The notes under the pieces are model-generated. The model was not told the origin of the DNA, did not search any database, and saw only the letters and a program-made list of their open reading frames with translations. Below, piece after piece: positions 34,639 through 45,311 of a stretch of DNA of 64,000 nucleotides (within the stretch, counting starts at the first letter, position 1; each line of letters opens with the position of its first letter). Position numbers and translations under genes: made by a program. This DNA comes from Roridomyces roridus (Eukaryota; Basidiomycota; Agaricomycetes; Agaricales; Mycenaceae), in the NCBI GenBank assembly GCA_029378245.1, contig JARKIF010000032.1:581246-645245 (forward strand), read 5' to 3'.

Positions 34639-36741
34639 GGTTCCCAGTCCGGCTCGTCTTGACTTTGATTCCGATATTAAGCTGCTGAGAGAAGTTGAAG
34701 AGCACGCGGGGACTTACGCTACCAAAAAGGAAGGACCCAAGACGATCTTTTCCAATGTACTAGATATGAGATTCTCCGAAATGAAGGGTCCTGGATCCAC
34801 CCGCATACGGGAAAAACTCTGCGACAACGTGTAAGTTTTCTATTCCTGGAAGTTTGGGAAACACGCACCGAGTGGGGAAGATACAATCCGAGGATTTTGA
34901 TACTTGGACAGAGCTCGAAGATGTGTTCAAGGGGGAACGAATCACACCAGCATGTCACATCGACCAGTTTGGTTCCGTGAGAACGCAGGAAATCGGGGAA
35001 CGACTCATGGTAACACAGAGCCAGGGTCCGTAGAGAAGGCAGTCTGGACGCGAGTCAGCAGTGAGAAAAGACCCGAATGAACAAATTCGTACTTCATACG
35101 CGTCAAAGCGACCAAGAAGGATGAGTCGGATTCAGCAACAGATAACTCCGTCAAACAAGGCAGCGCTGCAGAGGGTATTTCGTCCAGGTCAAATTCAGTG
35201 CCGCACTCCCAAATCAAAGACCGGAGCGCGGTGAAACGAGAGAATATAGCTGGCGATACGGGTAAAGAAGCAGTACATAGGCGAGTGGTGAGTTTTTGCA
35301 ACGTGGAACCACAGGTCTCCATCGCGATCTCGAACGCTCTCCAAGAAATGTGGCGACGGCAGATATAACTTTTATCACCAGGTTCGTACGCGTCTCCAAA
35401 CAGCAACTCCTCGAGGCCGGTGGTCTGTCGTAGAAGTAGAGGCGTCCATTCGCGCCGAGCACGTGCGGGCTGTCAAACCAGGCTTCCGTTCATGAAGCAG
35501 TATTCATACCTGCCGTCGTTGTCGTACTCGCCGAAGTAGCCCAGGACTCGGCGGATGTGACAGCCAAGCCAAGGGTTTCGTTCCAAAACCGCTACGAGTT
35601 TCGGTACATGGTTGTGGTCCTTCAAGCAGATGTGCGTGTAATAGTATCGCAGTGCGAGTCGCTGGAGATCTGTTAGTCATTGCTTTCCATTTCTGAGCAC
35701 ACGCACATTGAAATATTTCGAAACCAACAGGATGGGCAGTCGGGGTGGTATGTCGTTATATAGATCCTCCTCCAATTCTGGGACCGAAAGTGCGAAATAC
35801 AAGACCCGCTTCCATATGATTTCTTTGATCTCGGGCGTCGCAGCCTCCATGGGAATGAAGTCGAGATACAGCGGCCGGGAAGAGTGTGCTACACCACCGG
35901 GAATGTCGGAAGAATCTGGGTCCGCAAACCGTAGCAGAGCCCTAAAGGTCGGATCTTTATTTCCGACTCTTTCCAAATCATCTGGCACGCGGTACGTGAC
36001 CTCAATGCATTGTAGCGGGCAGTCCTTGAAAATCGAAAATAGCCGAGAGGCGGTGGAAAGACTGGCCACGGAAAGTGTATGCAGCGTGCGAATCTCGTTG
36101 AAAGCTTGGAGCATCTCAAAGTGGTCAAAAAAGCAAGGGAGTTTCAACACGAACTATAATTTTCATCATTATAATCCTGTTCATTTAAATGAACGTAAAA
36201 TACGGACCAGGCGGTTCCACTTGGAGGCTGATTGAAGCATTGCTTCCTTTACTCCTTGCTCAGTCAACGGATTCTTCGGCAACTGGAAGTCTCTGAACTC
36301 TTGAAAAATTAACCGCTTGGGATTCACAAGCGGAAGGCCGGCGCAAAGGCCGGAGGCACTGTCGGAAGAGAAGACGTTGAGGGAGATGACGAGGTCGGAT
36401 ATGTGTGGCGAGGATTGAAGGATTGTGCGCATCGGGGCACCATAACCACCTTCCACACGGAGGCGCTTGATAAACAGCCCGAGGTCTTTGTTTTTGAGCA
36501 AGGCCTGCTTGAGAGCATGAGCCTGAGCTTTGGAACGGATGACGACGACGTCGTATAAGAGCGGTGTCGCCACACGCATCCAGGTCTTGCAGACAGGGAG
36601 GTACTCCGAGGGCGATTCTGGCAAATACTCTGCGAAGCGAGATATTTCCTCAATGTCAGCAAATAAGTTTTCATCCGGGACGTGCAATACAGGTGAGAGG
36701 ATCTCCGAGATGAGCTCTTCCGGAAGAGAGTTGATCGCCAT

Positions 36742-37288
36742 GATGGGATGTGGAGACGACACGGAGGCTCCGTCGCTGGCGATGGTGGTGAAGGACGAGT
36801 GGCGCGTGTGACAGTGACATCACAGGATCACGATGTAGATCATGATGGCCTCGCTCCTTGCTCCCAAACTCCCACCACTCTCTGGAGTCTGTCAGCCAGG
36901 CATTCCAGATGCTATTCTTTCAATCTGAATGAAAATACAGCCGATTTGAAATAACTCAAAGAAGAATGCTCCGTGTTTGCCGGCCCCGGTTCCTCCTCGG
37001 TGCCCAGTGGCCGCTGTCTTCGCGCCTCGGACGACAGCCTTGCCGTCTATCCGTGTATCCGTATGACGAACAACAGCCACACTACGTCGCTGCCGTGGAG
37101 TGGCTAGAGTTGCTGACGTGAAAAGGCTGTATGTCCGCAGCTAAGCGCAGTCTCTTGTCACCGCCAGCGCCGGGGCGCGCCGCGCACTGCTAATCCTGCT
37201 TAATTCTGAAACGGCATCTCCAGTGCGCAATTTATTCCCGTTTCCAATAAAAGGCCCTCAACACATTCGGTCAAACTCAGTTCACCCC
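36742..37288. promoter_or_regulatory. Divergent upstream region of gene B and the lactamase-fold gene
   Basis: No coding signal was seen. A CCAATAAAAGG stretch at about 37244-37254 lies some 35-45 bp before the plus-strand start at 37289 and could serve as the TATA-like element of that gene. Confidence 0.35.
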
Positions 37289-38624
37289 ATGTTCCTTCCA
37301 TCCGCTCTTCTGCTCCTCCTCGCTGGCCAAGCCCGTGCGTCCTATAAGGACTTTGGCATCCCTCAATCCAGCGCCACAGTCTCCGTCAAAGTTTTCAATG
37401 TCGGATTCCTGGAACTCATCAACGCCACCCATACGTTCGCCAATCCCGTTGTCCCAGGACATGAATCCGTCACATTCCCCATGTATTCCTTCCTCATCGA
37501 ACACAATACTTCCAAGAGCCACCAAACGCGCCATATGTTCGACCTTGGCATACGGAAGGACCCACAGAACCTTGCGCCTGCTTTCTCGAGCGCCATAACC
37601 GCAGGACTGGCGTCTCTGAAGGAGGACAAGGATATCACCGAGCTCCTTGAGGACGGTAGCATTCCCCTAACGAGTATCGACGCTGTCATCTGGAGGTATG
37701 TGCAGTTGTATTCATATCCTTGACTCGGTGCTGATCTTCTTGGCAGCCGTACGTTTTGCCTCCACCGTCCTTGAATCGTGATTCACATTTCCCAGACTCA
37801 CACATTGATCACATTGGGGACATGTCCAAGTTTCCCAACACTACCGGCCTGATATACGGGCAAGGCACAAACACTGAGACCTTCCCAACCTTCCCTACCG
37901 CACAGCTGCTCGAGAGTGATTTTGCGTCAGTCCACATTCTACTCTTGTTAGTTTCAATACTTATTTTCCGACAGCGGCCACAATATCACTGAAGTGGACT
38001 TTTCGAATACCAAGCTCAGCTTCAGCGGCCTGCCCGCCATCGACTTTTTCGGCGACGGTAGCTTCTATCTTCTCAACACGCCCGGTGTGAGTATTTTACC
38101 TGCCTCACAAGAATCGTCTCAACCATCTGCAGCACGCCTTGGGGCACATGAGCGCACTCGCCCGCGTCACGCCCACGACCTTTATTTCCATGGGCGGTGA
38201 CACATTCCACCACGTAGCCGAAGCCCGCCCATTCCCCGATTTCCAACACAACTTCCCCTGCCCTGGCGATCTCGTCGCCTCTGCGCGCAGCACCATCTCG
38301 ACCGACTTCTTCTGGTCACCGCACACGCACAACGGGTCCTTTGACATTCCCTCCCGTGCGCAGCCCTTGCTGTCCATCTCCGACCTGCCGGATTCAGTGT
38401 ATGTCGACCCATCGACTGCCGCTGTGTCGCTCGAAAAGATTGCGACGTTCGATGCTGATGAGGATATCCTTGTCCTCGTGGCGCATGATGCCAGTGCGGC
38501 TGGATCGTTGCCGTATTTCCCTGCATCGTTGAATGGTTGGAAGAAGGCCGGGTTGAAGAAGGAGATTGTGTGGAATTTCGTCAACGCCTCGAATCCGGCG
38601 TTCTTCTTTGATGTGACTGCATAG
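37289..38624 (+). CDS. Secreted metallo-beta-lactamase-fold hydrolase
   Basis: The start at 37289 opens with a signal peptide, MFLPSALLLLLAGQARA. The metal-binding signature HSHIDHIGD is formed across introns near 37695-37796 (W-S-H-S-H-I-D-H), matching HxHxDH. Later ligands are the His in PGHALGHMSALARV, after the intron at about 38088-38133, and the Asp in VLVAHDASA near 38486. The fold and spacing are those of fungal lactonase-like or AttM/AhlD-like proteins that open lactone rings or hydrolyse esters; the substrate is unknown. Two N-glycosylation-type NAT/NIT sites fit a secreted protein. To keep frame, the splice must use a 2 nt exon (37747-37748) between two canonical introns. The C-terminus ends NPAFFFDVTA. 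No neighbour suggests a pathway. Confidence 0.8.
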
Positions 38625-38801
38625 ACGAATTTTTATTGCTATACATATGCAGAGAAATTGGAATGTCTTATACGCCGAGGCGTAGGATAAGCGGGTCATC
38701 CTTTGTTGAGATGGGTTGTCTCTGTATGTATCCGACGCGTCCGATCTGCTGTGGTTTGTGTTCGCGTTTGATTCAGCACTCGTGTTTGCGGGAACTGCCT
38801 G

Positions 38802-38947
38802 GTGTTGGTGAGGGAGAGGCATCGGGAGACACGTCAGGCTTTCTGGAACAAGATGCCCGAGATGTACAAGTTGCCGCCTTGGGAGGAGTTGGAGAAGACA
38901 GAGGTTGAGGGGATTGAGAAGATATTGCATCTGGGCTCTTCACTTCT
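38802..38947 (+). pseudogene. C-terminal fragment of a BTB protein gene
   Basis: The frame reads RQAFWNKMPEMYKLPPWEELEK, closely like the end of the BTB protein at 2412-3428 (RQAIWNRLPEMYGLPEWAELEQ). No BTB core can be found upstream, only the end of the lactamase-fold gene 180 bp away. This is a relic of a deleted or moved copy. Confidence 0.7.
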
Positions 38948-39415
38948 CGCGGGCTTTGATTTCAATCAAGTATTGTTGGTTGTGAGCCCCCACACTGGCG
39001 CGTCTGATGTGTTGTCGTTTGGGTACGCGTTTGATCGGCCGCATTCCAACGCCAACGCCAAGATATCGACCTCGCCGACCGCCAACATCGCCTCCATCTC
39101 TCGACCTCCGACGACCCCAACTGGACCCGACTCGCTTTTCCTCGACGATCGACACCCTTTCCGCCGTTTTTGGCTTTTTTGTGGCCTAACCCTAACCCCA
39201 TTCCATCACTCCATTTGCCGAAACGGCGACCGCTGCCGAACGGCCACTCCACTCCACTCACGGGATCGTAAAAGAACCGGGTACGTTGATTCTTGTAAGT
39301 TGCTGAAGGAGAAGGAAGGTCGCTTGCATATGGGACTCAGATCCAACTCAGATCGCAAGAAGAGACACAGGTCATTTCACGTGCATTTCGGGATGATCAG
39401 TGATTAGGCTCGAAT

Positions 39416-39786
39416 CCAGCCTGTCGTATCGAAAGATTCACTGTCGATAGACAGGCTGGTCGATCTGAGTTTAAATTCCGTATACGCGCGATCAATGATT
39501 AATTAATCTATAAAAGGCTATTCGGCATCATCGGCATTGATATATGGTACATTGAGGGACTCGCAAGGGACTCGTTTCAACGTTCTTGCGTGCGGTAGGC
39601 GCCCGGGACGCGCTGCGCTGGCCATCTCAGGCATCTCGAAGAGATATAAATTAGAAGAGTCTTTACATGTGCTGTGCCGTTGGTGCCGAATAGCCTTATA
39701 TGGATAAATTCATCATTGATCGCGCGTATACGGAATTTAAACTCAGATCGACCGGTCTGTCTATCGACACTTGCTCATAGACAGAC
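39416..39786. mobile_element. Foldback MITE of about 0.37 kb
   Basis: The block at about 39441-39535 (TGTCGATAGACAG, GGTCGATCTGAGTTTAAATT, CCGTATACGCGCGATCAATGAT, GGCTATTCGGCA) recurs inverted at about 39690-39770. Each arm also carries its own hairpin at the outer end (39416-39459 and 39755-39786). There is no coding capacity, and no target duplication was identified. Confidence 0.7.
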
Positions 39787-39939
39787 GAGTGCGTCCGGGA
39801 GTTGAGATAACAGGACCACAGGACCACAGGACCACCGGGATTCTCGGTGATGGCGGTGATTTGCCGATCGGCATGTCAGCGATGTCGTCATATGCATCAA
39901 ATGATCAATGATCACGCTCCTGTGTGACTCTCTTGCCTG

Positions 39940-40481
39940 AGGACCGGTGATTATTGCATGTGAACTTAGATCCCGAATTTAGGGGTCTCGAAAATTTTGT
40001 CGGGACTTTGGTCCCCACCGCCGACAGAAATCTTGTCGGGATTCTGGCTCTGAGTTCAACCTAAATCTCTCGATGTCGGGACCCCGGATCAGAGTTCAAT
40101 ATGTCAAAATCAAGCCAAAATCACCAAAAAATCGCCAAAAAAATCCCTGAGCGCTCTTCCGGCCGGTTTCAACACGAAATTCTTTGATAGCCTCCGAGCC
40201 GTGGCGTGGGAGCTGGAGCCACAGGCTCGAATCTCGATGATGGACGATTGATGGACGAACAATGGGCTAATGGTTACTGTGCAGTCGTGCCGCTGCAGTG
40301 CCGATGTCGGGACTTTGCATTAGACTGGAGTGTCAAGCAACTGACCATTGTCGGGACTTTGGATCAGGGTTCACCGGCCGCCGGACCCCCTTTGTCGGGA
40401 CTCTGGCCCATAGTTCGACGGGCCATCCGGGCAATTTTGTCGGGACTCAAGATCTAAGTTCACACAGCATAATCACCGGTC
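39940..40481. mobile_element. MITE with repeated TGTCGGGACT motifs
   Basis: The ends are inverted repeats of about 30 bp (GGACCGGTGATTAT..TGTGAACTTAGATC). A direct repeat of up to 10 bp, ctcttgcctg, flanks it (39930-39939 and 40482-40491), so the target duplication is 8-10 bp. The interior has at least six copies of TGTCGGGA[C/T]T or close variants, the kind of subterminal repeat a transposase would bind. No gene was seen. Confidence 0.75.
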
Positions 40482-40491
40482 CTCTTGCCTG

Positions 40492-42421
40492 TCTCTGCCA
40501 CCCTCCTCTCACCCCGCTGATACGCCTGCAATATGAACACGCTAGGAATACGTGAAATTTCGCGATTTCTCTTATAACCAACAGTAGTATCATCTCACGA
40601 GAGCGCTAGTGCTGAGCCCAGAGGCAGCTAGTAGGATTACGATGCATGGTGTACTGTACGGGTCGAAGGGGAACCTAAGATGACTGACGGACCCACTCCG
40701 AAACACGTAGGAGTTCGTGCTAGTCCTCTTACCAATGGGAATATCTTATAACCAAGTCGTTGAGCTCTGGTTCAATCCGATGGTTACAAGGGAATTAGCA
40801 GCAATTGGGAATAAGCGGATGGTTGAGTCATTGATCACGATCGAGGCCTCAGCTGGAGTCATTACCAACCGGAATGATGGCGCCGGAAGATCGTGTGCCT
40901 GGTCCGTGATATCGGAACACGGGAGCACTCTGGAATCACTACTTGCGAGCTTCGGAATGGTGTCTTTGACGACGGGATACCCAAGATGTGGGTATCGAAT
41001 TAAAGCTACGGACCAGTACTATCCGGTCCTGGAACGATAGCGCAGAGTAGGAAAGATGGGAATAATGGAACTCGACTTCCGACCCTCGGCATCAGCCTTA
41101 CCAAACTGAAACATGATGGATCGACGGCTGACTGAGCTTGGGATGGTGCGAGGATGGCGCCATCCAACCTGTAGACCAATGAAATAGCAAGGATACCCTA
41201 ATTGCGTTGCGAGGATCGCATTCCTGTATTATTTATTAGATTGCCGGACTTGTATATAACTAGGTAGAGTGTTCCCTTGGAGGCCGAACAATCACCCCCG
41301 TCTGTTGTACGCATTAGCGTCTCTAAAGGGTTGTGCTTGGGCTTTCGAGGTGCACTGTGTTGGATAGTGGCTTCTTAAAGTTTGTACTAGTTGGAATCAT
41401 ATTATTTTGAATCGGAATCGTCGTCATCGTTGAAACCAAATCGTCGTACTCGCCTCAATCAAGAATCTATTAAGCAATCAGTCAAGTCAAGTCGTTGGAA
41501 CATCGTCGTATTTGGCTAGGGAATCTCAGTACCAGTCGGGAAGAAGAGTAGAATCGAGTTGCGAAGTTTCGGAATAAGGAATACGATCGGTGTTTGACCA
41601 CCAACCCACCTACTACATCAATCTTATCAACTACAGCTGAGAAGCTATACAATCTACCAAAAGGGTTGCTTGTTCCAGTCTCGACTGAACCTAATACCCG
41701 TCCCTTGGAAATACCACTTTCCTTCGGAATAAACTTATTACTTTCTCCCTCCACAACCTACTACCTGTATAAGGACCTGTATTGGGACTTTTACTCGTCT
41801 GAACACTCGATTGAATACACTCGCTACGAGCTCGTGTCTGTGTTGGTTATCTAAATAAGCTACTTGCTTATTCCTGTGTACCACCGTATACGATACAGTG
41901 GTGTTGGGTTTCTCCCTTGGGTTTAGAGCACATTCGTCATCTGGAGCCCACCGCGAGGGGGAAGTTTTAAGCTACCTTCGGAGCTTAAATTGGGTTTTAT
42001 AACCAAGGCCTATCGTTGTTGGGGGCATTCCCAATAATACATCCGAGTTTTCGCTATTCCGCCTAACGGCAAGGAACGTCAACTCAACAACAAAAACGCT
42101 GGTGACTTTCCGAATCTCCTTCGAGATCCGGGACAGTTAAACGCAGGCCTGAATCGTTCTCATACGACGGCTACTACCGGTTGATAGACCAAAACCTCTC
42201 TCGCTGCAAAGGCAACTCTGGTTGCACCACCTGAGAGCGCGCGTTTCCCTACAAAGAAGGGAACATCTACGAGACCAAGACCTTCTGGTGCATCTACTAC
42301 GCAAGGAAACCCCGAAGCAGGACCATCTAGGACCGAAGGGAATACCGAGCAACTGGACACCACATCTGAGTCTATTTCGACACGCATCTTACCTCCCCGC
42401 AACTTTACAACAACCACAAGA
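40492..42421 (+). other. Probable LTR or leader region of a retroelement, no clear gene
   Basis: This precedes the gag frame at 42422 and has the low-coding look of an LTR plus untranslated leader. A TCTGGAGCCCACCGCGAGG stretch near 41940 is a possible primer site. I could not find a second LTR, so the limits are open. Short frames (for example 40717-41040 plus) have no recognisable domain. Confidence 0.35.
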
Positions 42422-43712
42422 ATGTCTTTCAAAATACCTGCGTCTTACGACCAGAACCGGCCTAGATTCGATGAAGAAACGGCCTCGAGTTTGAAGTCTT
42501 TTATCAGAGACTGTGATACGGTGATACGGTGATTCAGAATGGGGGAATCATTGATGAAGAGAAGAAGAAGAAGCTGATGGTGGACTATTTGGGTAACGCC
42601 AACACGCGGGAACAATGGTCTATGCTGCCTTCGTTCGCTGCCCCAGGGACGTACGATAGCTGGAAAAGCGAGATTCTAGAACTGTATCCTGAAGTAGAGG
42701 ATATGGACCTAGGTTCACTACCGCGACTCAGAGAAATTTGTGCACAGAGCAGGCCGATTTCCCGCGCCGAACTCGGGAAAGTACGTCGGTTCAAGATGGC
42801 ATTTGTCAATGAGGCGGAAAAGCTTCTTTCCGGGTCAGCTCAAGTTACGAACAAGCAACTCGTGGAGATGATTCTCGAGGTCTTCGAAACGTCGTTCTCG
42901 TCGGAAATAGAAACCATAATGAACCATCAGGCGATTATGGCCTCGATTGGGCCCCAACCGGCGGCTCTTCCGATGGGATCGCGTAGAGGGGATAAGCTAC
43001 CCTATAAACAGGTGTTCGAAATAGCTGACCATATATCGGATAATTGGTCTGGGCGCTCTGCAATGAGTCTACTCGGAGGGACTCCACCGAGGCAGATTCA
43101 GGCTCCTACCTATATTACTCCCGCGTCCGTGAAACCAGAAAAGGGATTCAAGGCGGAGATTGATGATAGGATGGAGGCGTTTGCTGGTGAGATAGCTGCC
43201 ATGAAGGACACCGCCGCTTTGAGCGCAAAGCGAATGGAAGATTCTTTCAAACGTATGGAGTCCTCTTTGAGAACTCTATCCGTATGATGAACCAGAATGT
43301 CCGGGCTGCCCCACCACATATGCAGCTGACGCAGAACGGAACTGCACAGCATCCAGAAGAGAACCAGAGCCAGCCTCGGGAAGAGAGTTATAGAAGGCAG
43401 GACGGTTATAACAACCGCCAGAGGGAAGATGGCCAACGCCCGGAGCAAGGGCCTTGTTTCTTTTGCAATGAGCCACACATGGTTAGGAACTGTCCGCACA
43501 AGGATGAGTATATCCGACTTGGGTGGATCATTCTGGACAACGGGTTGCTCAAGATGGGCAATGGCGGAATGTTCCCCAGGTTCCCAGAAAACATGAGTAT
43601 GATGCATAGAGTCGACGAATATTGGCGGCGTAAAGGGGTTTCCAAAGAAAGCGCGGCGGCGTCTACAAGGACGTCGATACAAGCGTTCTATTTAGGAGGA
43701 CCAGGAGTTTGA
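42422..43712 (+). pseudogene. Retroelement gag broken by an 8 bp tandem duplication
   Basis: The frame starts at 42422 (MSFKIPASYDQNRPRF) and breaks near 42520, where gatacggt occurs twice in a row. Without one copy the frame continues into the long open stretch at 42529-43287, with a helical capsid-like region (KKLMVDYLGNANTREQW ... YDSWKSEILELYP). A second shift near 43287 leads to a zinc knuckle CFFCNEPHMVRNC (C-x2-C-x4-H-x4-C) near 43460, and the frame ends at 43712. No protease or polymerase follows. It is the 5' part of a Gypsy-like element of the type common in basidiomycetes. Confidence 0.7.
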
Positions 43713-43746
43713 AGCAGCTGGGGCTTTATTTCAGCACAGGTGACCC

Positions 43747-43992
43747 ATGGGTTGCTCCATAAATGGCGTGCCTCGGGAAATGTATAGTTTGCACGCGGCG
43801 GACGCTGGCAGGCGAACTTTGCCCGCAGGCTTGAAAAGATCCATTACATTCTCCGGAGTAGCATCTTCGGCGACTGTTATTCTCGGCGCTCTAGCATGGA
43901 TCATCTTCATGCTCTGGATTTTCGGCGTGCTCCCCAAGAGCCTAGTTCCCAGAATTCATTTCGACAGGGTTAAGGAAAATTTCCGACGTTAG
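43747..43992 (+). pseudogene. First, stop-bearing copy of the small membrane protein
   Basis: It encodes the same membrane segment as the next gene (ILGALAWIIFMLWIFGVL) but ends at a TAG at about 43990, where the second copy has Trp. The remaining tail is present in the DNA behind the stop. Confidence 0.6.
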
Positions 43993-44484
43993 GCTTCCCA
44001 ATGGTGGCCTCAGAAAACGGAGCCAGAGATGTACGACGACGCCAGCGCGCCCTCTGCTGCGTTTCGTAGGCAAGCACAGTTGGCTGCTGAGCTGCGCGCT
44101 GCGAAGGGACAGTTGAAGGGGCGGGGAAGTGGGGTCGCTGCGGCGCTGGCAGGCGAACTTTGCCCGCAGGCTTGAAAAGATCCATTACATTCTCCGGAGT
44201 AGCATCTTCGGCGACTGTTATTCTCGGCGCTCTAGCATGGATCATCTTCATGCTCTGGATTTTCGGCGTGCTCCCCAAGAGCCTAGTTCCCAGAATTCCT
44301 TTCGACAGGGTTAAGGAAAATTTCCGACGTTGGGCTTCCCAATGGTGGCCTCAGAAAACGGAGCCAGAGATGTACGACGACGCCAGCGCGCCCTCTGCTG
44401 CGTTTCGTAGGCAAGCACAGTTGGCTGCTGAGCTGCGCGCTGCGAAGGGACAGTTGAAGGGGCGGGGAAGTGGGGTCGCTGCGG
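43803..44484 (+). repeat. Tandem duplication of 341 bp
   Basis: 43803-44143 and 44144-44484 are near-identical; I found two differences by eye. One changes a His codon to Pro, the other changes a stop codon (TAG) to TGG. The duplication covers most of a small membrane protein gene, so only the second copy has a full frame. Confidence 0.9.
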
Positions 44485-44549
44485 AGAAGACAAAGGCGCG
44501 CATTCGGGTGCTCGAGAAGCTGCAGATTAGCGCCCAAAATTGCGAGTAA
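44160..44549 (+). CDS. Small single-pass membrane protein with conserved coiled-coil tail
   Basis: 129 residues. There is one membrane segment near residues 18-40 (ILGALAWIIFMLWIFGVL), then a basic stretch, then a C-terminal helix RRQAQLAAELRAAKGQLKG followed by KTKARIRVLEKLQ. The same tail occurs in the proteins at 44912-45238 and 56920-57555, so these form a family. It has no known function. The start at 44160 is the first Met of the second repeat copy; a short upstream exon cannot be excluded. Confidence 0.55.
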   Translation: MPAGLKRSITFSGVASSATVILGALAWIIFMLWIFGVLPKSLVPRIPFDRVKENFRRWASQWWPQKTEPEMYDDASAPSAAFRRQAQLAAELRAAKGQLKGRGSGVAAEKTKARIRVLEKLQISAQNCE

Positions 44550-44911
44550 CGCACTTTGTCGCCTTGAGATGACGACGAGATATCAGATACCACAGCAAGA
44601 CGAGTTGATTTATGGTTGATTTCAACCGCAATTGTATATACCATCTGCCATTCGATACGGTAGATCAATTCATTCCAGTGCGCTTTGTGATGAGTGCTAT
44701 GAAGGCAGCGGGAGTCGCCCAGGGCAAGATCTGCCAAAATTGGCGCCCGGTGAATTTTTCCCACCACACCTTGCCCTCAACCCAAACCGTACGGCAATCT
44801 AAGTACGTTAAGCCTGAGTATTACTATTAGAGTGTCCTGAATGGCTCATACTCTGTGCCAAAGCTCGCCGGTTCCTTCTTACACCCGAGAAATCCCACTA
44901 CATATCACAAG
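44550..44911. other. Intergenic, nothing recognised
   Basis: No supported gene between the two small membrane protein genes. Confidence 0.35.
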
Positions 44912-45238
44912 ATGGCCGGCGTCTTCTCTATCCTCGCAACTATTTGGTTTCTCATCTGGCTGTGGCTCTCCATAAGGGCGCACTTTTTCTCCGGCCGTAG
45001 AACGCCTCAAGTTCAGCATGCTGAACGTCGGCCTTCGCCGGAGCCCAACACGGAGTCCCAGCAGCCTGGCACGCCGTCCGACGCAGCCCCTTCTTTAGCC
45101 GCGCGTCAAGCACACGTCGCTGCGGAGTTGCGTGCAGCGCAAGGGGTTTTGAAGAGAGCGGGGAAGGGACAGAATGTGGAGAGAACGAGGGCAAGGGTGC
45201 GGGAGCTTGAGGGGTTACAGAGTGATTTGCGGGGTTGA
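44912..45238 (+). CDS. Small single-pass membrane protein, same family
   Basis: 108 residues from the Met at 44912 (MAGVFSILATIWFLIW), preferred over 44855 because it places the membrane segment at the N-terminus. A short polar, Pro/Ser/Glu-rich linker leads to the family tail ARQAHVAAELRAAQGVLKR and RTRARVRELEGLQS. It is a neighbour and paralogue of 44160-44549. The topology suggests a short lumenal N-terminus and a cytosolic helical tail for oligomerisation or binding; this is inference. Confidence 0.6.
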   Translation: MAGVFSILATIWFLIWLWLSIRAHFFSGRRTPQVQHAERRPSPEPNTESQQPGTPSDAAPSLAARQAHVAAELRAAQGVLKRAGKGQNVERTRARVRELEGLQSDLRG

Positions 45239-45311
45239 ATGGATATCGCTTCCAGAGCATCGATTTTCAGATACAAGGATTACAACGAGAAGAAGAAATA
45301 ATCGAAAACAG

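Larger units (their letters stand above)
20209..36741 (-). pseudogene. F-box-like gene B, split by a 13.85 kb insertion and a MITE
   Basis: The gene starts at 36741 (MAINSLPEELISEIL), and its exons run leftwards to 34144. They contain ATPLLYDVVVIRSKAQ, a second F-box-like module EIIWKRVLYFALSVPELEED with LPILLVSKYF, and leucine-rich segments. It then stops inside the codons of WVRWAEI. The missing last exon is found at 20209-20293 on the same strand (AETGISVADRDGKKWRTRLK) and ends at TAG 20209. The two halves join in frame if 20294-34143 and one copy of the 8 bp duplication are removed. A 311 bp MITE at 34328-34638 further interrupts an exon. Gene A (3801-11496) is the closest relative. The gene is dead in this copy unless a truncated form is used. 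Confidence 0.8.

Noticed and set aside
39183..39198. CCTAACCCTAACCCC, telomere-like
   Set aside because: Only two repeat units within non-telomeric sequence; no array follows.
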